A stretch of DNA of 64,000 nucleotides from Arachis hypogaea (Eukaryota; Streptophyta; Magnoliopsida; Fabales; Fabaceae), in NCBI RefSeq assembly GCF_003086295.3, contig NC_092046.1, forward strand, positions 108,541,363-108,605,362, given 5' to 3'. Shown piece by piece: positions 62,843-64,000 of the stretch. The notes beneath the pieces are model-generated. The model saw nothing but the letters and a program-made list of their open reading frames with translations, ran no database searches and was not told the DNA's origin. Both the position numbers and the translations under genes were made by a program. Numbering within the stretch: position 1 is the first letter of the stretch; each line of letters starts with the position of its first letter.

Positions 62843-64000
62843 GTAAAAATATTGTGTTGGCTCGTGTAGTAAGGATAAGTTGTACCTTGCTTGAGTATAT
62901 GTACTGATTATGCAGGTGTCTTGAGCGAGAAGTTGATGGATTGGTTGGTTTGCAGAAATGGAGTGTTTTGGTTATTGCTCTGTGGTGGCAAGGGTGGCAG
63001 ATTGTGGTTTTGAAATGAATGATTCTAAGCAAAGATGTTATCAACGCGAGTGAATAAAATATGATCTCTCACTATTAATTTTATAAATAAAACTAAGAAT
63101 AAATATGAAAAAAGAACAATAAAAAATTAAAGATCACACTTTATACTCTAAATTTTTTTCAAATTTTTTTAACAATTGACAGAATCAATTTCCTTGTAAA
63201 ACTGCTATCAGTGGGATTAACTAGAGAGCTATATATGAGAATTAGATATTTATTGGTTAGAAGGATGTCAGATTAGCCCAGAACCAAAACAGGAGCTTTA
63301 TTCTAGTTAAAATTTAAAAGTCAGTCCCCTTTTTTTATGCAAGACTGGAATAAATTAAGAAGGGATGGTCCAATCTTTACTTAGACAGTCCAATATTATA
63401 ATACGGATAAACCGTGAGTATGATTAACAAGCCCTATTAAGAGCCCAAGACGTAGTGACGAGTGAGCTACTCAGCTAGTTCAAAGCGTAACTTCAACTAA
63501 GAAAAAAACTATGACAAAAACAAAACTACAAAAAAAAAAAGAGTATTCCAACTCCTAAATTTTTATTCATTTGTTATTTTGTTGACTAATTGTTGATTTA
63601 AAAAGTAGTGAATACTACTGTCCAAAAAAAAAAAAAAAGTAGTGAATACTCAATTCGACGTGTAATTATTATTTTAGAGGATAAAGCAGTAAAAGCACCT
63701 AACAAAAAAAAGACGACAACGCAGTTTCTAACAAAAAAAGAGTTCAATTCAATTCCTGTCCTTAACGCTAATACGGGTAAATTTGTACAAAAATTGCTTA
63801 AGTAGTATGTTTGAGTGATGAGATGGCACATTAAATATTATGTTGTTATTATCAAATTGGTTAAAAATTTATGTCTCTAAATTTAAATTGTTAAGAATTT
63901 ATTTATTTTTATTCATTTAGATAAAACGATCTTATTTTGACATCAAATTAGTGAGAAATTTATTTATCTTAAAAAAAGTTTGATATAATATCTTTTAAAT
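62843..64000. other. AT-rich region upstream of the LINE ORF1, no gene recognised
   Basis: The part next to 62842 may be the LINE 5' region. From about 63045 the sequence is AT-rich without convincing ORFs, LTR ends or RNA genes, apart from the small poly(A) insertion at 63605-63650. Confidence 0.4.
63605..63650 (+). mobile_element. Minimal poly(A) insertion with target-site duplication
   Basis: GTAGTGAATACT occurs at 63605-63616 and 63639-63650. Between the copies is ACTGTCC followed by 15 A. This is the pattern of an extremely 5'-truncated LINE-driven insertion. Confidence 0.5.

Overview
This is plant nuclear DNA, most likely a legume and probably peanut (Arachis). The evidence is AT-rich sequence, no conventional host gene, large LTRs beginning TGATGAGCGGATAA, 'GGCGTTYAACGCC' palindromes, tRNA-Asp-primed LTR retrotransposons of the Ty3/Gypsy Athila/Tat type (resembling the peanut FIDEL/Feral group as I remember it), and a DUF4283-type LINE. 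From 1 to about 60,264 it is one stack of nested LTR retrotransposons. Letters below are my own labels.

Layout. 1-7490: array A, minus strand, alternating LTRs (1998-3793, 5753-7490) and non-coding internal regions with a 3,755-bp period. 7495-12527: element B, minus, two 1,035-bp LTRs that are almost identical and one intact 346-codon ORF of unknown function. 12528-14570: element C, minus, a 5' LTR, PBS and gag fragment. 14571-60264: host element E, plus, cut up by D (solo LTR, 15052-17533, TSD CCACC), F (solo LTR, 17696-19175), G (minus, 19833-30530, gag and ORF2 pseudogenes), H (minus, 31601-50916, TSD TAACC) and J (minus, 50983-58554, TSD CTCTG). E ends in its 3' LTR (58972-60264). Inside H sit a TRIM-like solo LTR T (32768-32964) and solo LTR I (34670-45893, TSD GTGCC). 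Inside I sits the youngest large element, N (plus, 35194-44953, TSD ATAGA, two 1,683-bp LTRs differing at about 14 sites), with an intact 775-codon gag-protease ORF. J contains an LTR scrap K. 60265-64000 holds LTR debris, a GC-rich repeat, a decayed LINE ORF1 on the minus strand (about 60985-62842) and AT-rich sequence without recognisable genes.

How it works together. I see no reverse transcriptase, RNase H or integrase anywhere, so every LTR element here is non-autonomous and must have been mobilised in trans. The elements do keep a shared set of cis-structures: a tRNA-Asp PBS; a U5 hairpin; twin hairpins after the gag or ORF position; an internal purine tract 530-700 nt before the 3' LTR; and a hairpin with an RGGA tetraloop followed by TTTAAGTKTGG at the polypurine-tract position, with further copies inside. 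Stem sequences differ between families while pairing is kept. These structures persist even in the A units, which have no coding capacity.

The points most worth following up are the covarying hairpins, a tRNA-Cys(GCA) fragment fused into the deleted ORF2 of N, the unknown proteins of B, H and J, the tandem LTR array, and the family-specific palindrome arrays in the LTRs. All boundaries were read by eye, and family names and domain names come from memory rather than a search.
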